Origin: Betaproteobacteria bacterium
GTDB lineage: Bacteria; Pseudomonadota; Gammaproteobacteria; Burkholderiales; Burkholderiaceae_C
Length of the DNA: 17,138 nucleotides
Reading direction: 5' to 3'
Assembly (NCBI GenBank): GCA_025354965.1
Contig: JANXLW010000454.1
Location: forward strand, 1 to 17,138
The translations under genes and the position numbers were made by a program. The stretch's first letter is position 1. Every line of letters starts with the position of its first letter. Shown piece by piece: positions 15,021 to 17,138 of this stretch. The notes beneath the pieces were generated by a model that saw only the letters and a list, made by a program, of their open reading frames with translations, was not told where the DNA came from and searched no databases.

Positions 15021-15793
15021 GGTGAGACCTTCAGTGCGCGTACCGCTAGTTCCTTCAACGCGTCGTGCGTCACATCGCGCGTTGGGTCGCTACTCTCCTC
15101 GCGCTCACGCCAGCGCTGCACCAGACCAATCAGAACATTGAGCAAGAGCACGACGGCAAGCAAAATCAGACCCAGGCTCAGCGCCAGTGGCAGGTCGCCC
15201 TTGCTGGTTTCCAGCGCAATGGCAGTCGTCATGACACGGGTAAAACCTTCCATGTTGCCGCCAACGATCATGACGGCGCCTACTTCCGAGATGGCACGGC
15301 CGAAGGACACAATAGTCACGGTGAGCAAAGCGTAACGCTCGTCCCAAGCGAGCAATATGCTGCGCATCAAGGGTCGAGCACCCATTGACCGCAACTGCTC
15401 ACCGTGCGCGTTTTCAGCGTCTTCCACTGCTTGCCGTGTCAGGGCAGTGACCACCGGCAGCACCAGCACGGCCTGTGCCAGCACCATTGCCTTGAACGAA
15501 AAAAGCCAACCCAAAAAACCCAACGGACCGCTGCGCGACAACAGCAGGTAGACCACCAATCCGACCACTACCGACGGCACTGCCAAAAGCGTATTGAGCA
15601 GCGTCAGCAGCGCGCCGCGACCGGTAAAACGTGCGACCCCCAGCCACGCACCCGCAAACAATCCCACGGCACAAGCGATGGCGCAGGCCGTGCCACTGAC
15701 CGAAAGCGAGCGTCCCACAATCGACCGCAAACCGGGGTCGAGCGATATGATGAGTTGCAGTGCGGTAGTTGCGCTATCTGTGAATGAAGTCAT
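15017..15793 (-). CDS. tupB: TupB: tungstate ABC transporter permease
   Basis: The 258-residue membrane protein has several long hydrophobic segments, including LLNTLLAVPSVVVGLVVYLLLS (65-86) and LAQAVLVLPVVTALT (105-119). The coupling loop follows near residues 129-150 (AHGEQLRSMGARPLMRSILLAW), then RAISEVGAVMIVGGNMEGFTR (167-187), typical of TupB. The start at 15793 gives MTSFTDSATT; the frame is open 13 codons further upstream, without support. It is the first gene of the tupBCA operon and diverges from the regulator gene across about 100 bases. Its last codons overlap the tupC start. Confidence 0.92.
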   Translation of the reverse strand: MTSFTDSATTALQLIISLDPGLRSIVGRSLSVSGTACAIACAVGLFAGAWLGVARFTGRGALLTLLNTLLAVPSVVVGLVVYLLLSRSGPLGFLGWLFSFKAMVLAQAVLVLPVVTALTRQAVEDAENAHGEQLRSMGARPLMRSILLAWDERYALLTVTIVSFGRAISEVGAVMIVGGNMEGFTRVMTTAIALETSKGDLPLALSLGLILLAVVLLLNVLIGLVQRWREREESSDPTRDVTHDALKELAVRALKVSP

Positions 15794-15895
15794 AACCTGA
15801 AACTTTGCGGGACAGTGTGAAGCGCAGTGCAACTCTGGCCGCGACCAATTCGGTTATCGTAGCAAGCGAATCAATTACCAGCGATATGAAACGCC
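15794..15895. promoter_or_regulatory. Divergent control region between tupB and the ModE-like regulator
   Basis: This 102-base region must carry the tup promoter and probably that of the regulator. By eye I see only short dyads: ATTCG (15849-15853) with CGAAT (15867-15871), and TATCG (15855-15859) with CGATA (15882-15886). Neither has the arm length or spacing of the ModE-like dyad upstream of aorA. No convincing -35/-10 pair was found on either strand. A short open frame, ATG at 15886 to TAG at 15903 (5 codons), overlaps the regulator's GTG start and lacks a ribosome binding site. Confidence 0.4.
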
Positions 15896-17026
15896 GTGCA
15901 TAGGCTCCAATTCCACTACACCCTGTCGCGCGATGCCAGCCCGGCGCTGGTGCGAAACCCCCTGATCGACTTGTTGCAAGCGGTCTCGGCACAGGGGTCC
16001 ATCTCAGCCGGCGCCCGTGCCCTGAACCTGTCTTACCGCCACGTCTGGGGCGAACTCAAGCGCTGGGAAAAGGAATTGGGCAATGAACTGGTGGTGTGGG
16101 AAAAAGGTCAGTCGGCCCGACTGACGGAATTTGCCGCCAAGCTGATGTGGGCCGAACGCCAGGCCCAGGCACGGCTGGCGCCACAAATTGAAGCCCTACG
16201 CGCCGAACTGGAACGTACTTTTGCCCAGGCTTTCGACAACTCGGTCCACGTGGTGACCCTGTACGCCAGCCATGACGACGCTCTGAGCGCCCTGCGCGAG
16301 CACGCACTGATGCAAGCGCGTGCACAAGGTCACGGCCAACTGCACCTCGACATTCGCTTCACCGGCAGTGTGGACGCCATTCGCGCCCTCAACGAAGGGC
16401 GCTGCGTGATGGCCGGCTTTCATACGCTGCAAAACACCGGTCGTCACACCTTGACAGAGCGTACCTACAAACCCCTGCTGCAACCCGGCTTGCACAAAAT
16501 CATCGGCTTTGCCACACGCACCCAAGGCCTGATGGTGGCCAAAGACAATCCGCTGCGCTTGGGGTCACTGGCCGACATCGCCCTGCGCCACGCCCGCTTT
16601 GCCAACCGGGCTCTGGGCAGCGGAACGCGCGTGGCACTGGATGAACTGCTGGCCCAGGCCGGGCTGGTTGCCAAAGATATCCAAGGCTACGGGCACCCGG
16701 AACCGTCCCACGCGGCAGTGGCGCAAGCCGTGGCGGCAGGTCAGTTTGATGCCGGGCTGGGTATTGCGGCTGCGGCGCACCGCGCAGGGTTGGATTTTGT
16801 ACCTCTGGCCGATGAGCGCTACCACCTCGTGTGCCTCAAGTCGGCACTGGCACAGCCTGGCATCCAGAACCTGCTGCAACTACTGCAGACGTCTGCCTGG
16901 CAGCAAACTGTGGCCGGTATTTCAGGTTACGCCGCCACACAAAGCGGCGAAGTGCTGTCCCTAAGCCGCGTGCTGCCGTGGTGGAACTACCGATTGCAAA
17001 AAATTCATCCGCTTGGGGCCGCTTAG
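15896..17026 (+). CDS. ModE-type HTH regulator with a periplasmic-binding-protein-like sensor domain
   Basis: The 376-residue protein begins with a winged helix of the ModE/LysR type (about residues 20-90): NPLIDLLQAVSAQGSISAGARALNLSYRHVW, then ELKRWEKELGNELV. A linker helix leads to a COG1910-like binding domain (about 118-345), with HDDALSALREHA, FTGSVDAIRALNEGRC, GSGTRVALDELL and SHAAVAQAVAAGQFDAGLGI. Classical ModE proteins sense molybdate through Mop domains instead; here a ModA-like fold probably senses tungstate or molybdate inside the cell. The GTG at 15896 is the first possible start, as a stop codon lies in frame at 15887. There is no good ribosome binding site. It diverges from tupBCA, its most likely target. 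Confidence 0.88.
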   Translation: MHRLQFHYTLSRDASPALVRNPLIDLLQAVSAQGSISAGARALNLSYRHVWGELKRWEKELGNELVVWEKGQSARLTEFAAKLMWAERQAQARLAPQIEALRAELERTFAQAFDNSVHVVTLYASHDDALSALREHALMQARAQGHGQLHLDIRFTGSVDAIRALNEGRCVMAGFHTLQNTGRHTLTERTYKPLLQPGLHKIIGFATRTQGLMVAKDNPLRLGSLADIALRHARFANRALGSGTRVALDELLAQAGLVAKDIQGYGHPEPSHAAVAQAVAAGQFDAGLGIAAAAHRAGLDFVPLADERYHLVCLKSALAQPGIQNLLQLLQTSAWQQTVAGISGYAATQSGEVLSLSRVLPWWNYRLQKIHPLGAA

Positions 17027-17138
17027 CCACGCAGCTTGCGGTAGAGCGTCTGGCGACTGATCCCAAGGCGTCGCGCCGCCTGTGACATGTTGCCGCAACT
17101 GCTTTCCAGCGCTTGGCGAATGACCCCATGTGACAACT
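17023..17138 (-). CDS. C-terminus of a Fis-type HTH regulator, probably sigma-54 dependent (truncated by window)
   Basis: Reading the minus strand from the window edge gives about 37 residues ending VIRQALESSCGNMSQAARRL, GISRQTLYRKLRG, then a TAA at 17025-17023. This is the Fis-type helix-turn-helix found at the end of NtrC/AcoR-type sigma-54 activators: NxSxAARxLGISRxTLYRKL. The remainder, including any AAA+ domain, lies outside the window, so the sigma-54 link is inferred from this tail alone; other Fis-tailed regulators are possible. The gene overlaps the stop codon of the ModE-like regulator and points towards it. Confidence 0.8.
   Translation of the reverse strand, partial: LSHGVIRQALESSCGNMSQAARRLGISRQTLYRKLRG

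Noticed and set aside
15886..15903. Leader peptide (5 codons) overlapping the start of the ModE-like regulator
   Set aside because: No ribosome binding site and too short to support; chance occurrence is likely.
1..17138. CRISPR array, tRNA or rRNA genes, insertion sequence or prophage genes
   Set aside because: No regularly spaced repeats, no cloverleaf or rRNA-like stretch and no transposase, integrase or phage protein was seen; nearly all of the sequence is covered by the genes listed.

Overview
The window is compact, gene-dense bacterial DNA of moderately high GC content. It suggests a betaproteobacterium of the Burkholderiales, most likely Comamonadaceae (Rhodoferax/Polaromonas-like). 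The reasons are the suhB / trmJ-cysE arrangement, the darP-mog pair and the general character of the proteins. This assignment is by recall, not by a database search.

Layout. Positions 1-847 hold the end of darP (yjgA) and mog, the molybdopterin adenylyltransferase. Positions 849-3458 hold cysE and trmJ (minus strand) and suhB (plus strand), with a structured repeat between trmJ and suhB. Positions 3441-5934 hold a type I 3-dehydroquinate dehydratase (aroD) and an AMP-forming acyl-CoA synthetase. Positions 5982-10242 hold a minus-strand operon for a tungsten-type aldehyde oxidoreductase: Fe-S subunit (aorA), tungstopterin subunit (aorB), FAD subunit (aorC), a MoaD-like sulfur carrier and an unrecognised 99-residue protein. 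Divergent from it, 10395-13132, is modABC for molybdate uptake. Then come a DUF1330 gene and the tungstate transporter genes, transcribed tupB-tupC-tupA on the minus strand (13129-15793). Divergent from tup is a regulator with a ModE-type helix-turn-helix fused to a periplasmic-binding-protein-like domain (15896-17026). The last bases encode the Fis-type C-terminus of a truncated minus-strand regulator.

How the genes fit together. The segment 5982-17026 reads as a self-contained tungsten/molybdenum island. It carries two oxyanion importers, a likely metal-sensing regulator, a cofactor-sulfur carrier and the enzyme that consumes the cofactor; mog, which acts late in cofactor assembly, lies about 5 kb away. 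The enzyme resembles the AorABC type known from Aromatoleum, in which AorA carries electrons from the tungsten subunit AorB to the NAD-reactive FAD subunit AorC. The acyl-CoA synthetase next to it would turn the carboxylic acid product into an acyl-CoA.

The points most worth checking are a terminator-like hairpin between aorB and aorC, the two consecutive small proteins that both end in glycine runs, the regulatory structure between aorA and modA, and the lack of a convincing start codon for modA.
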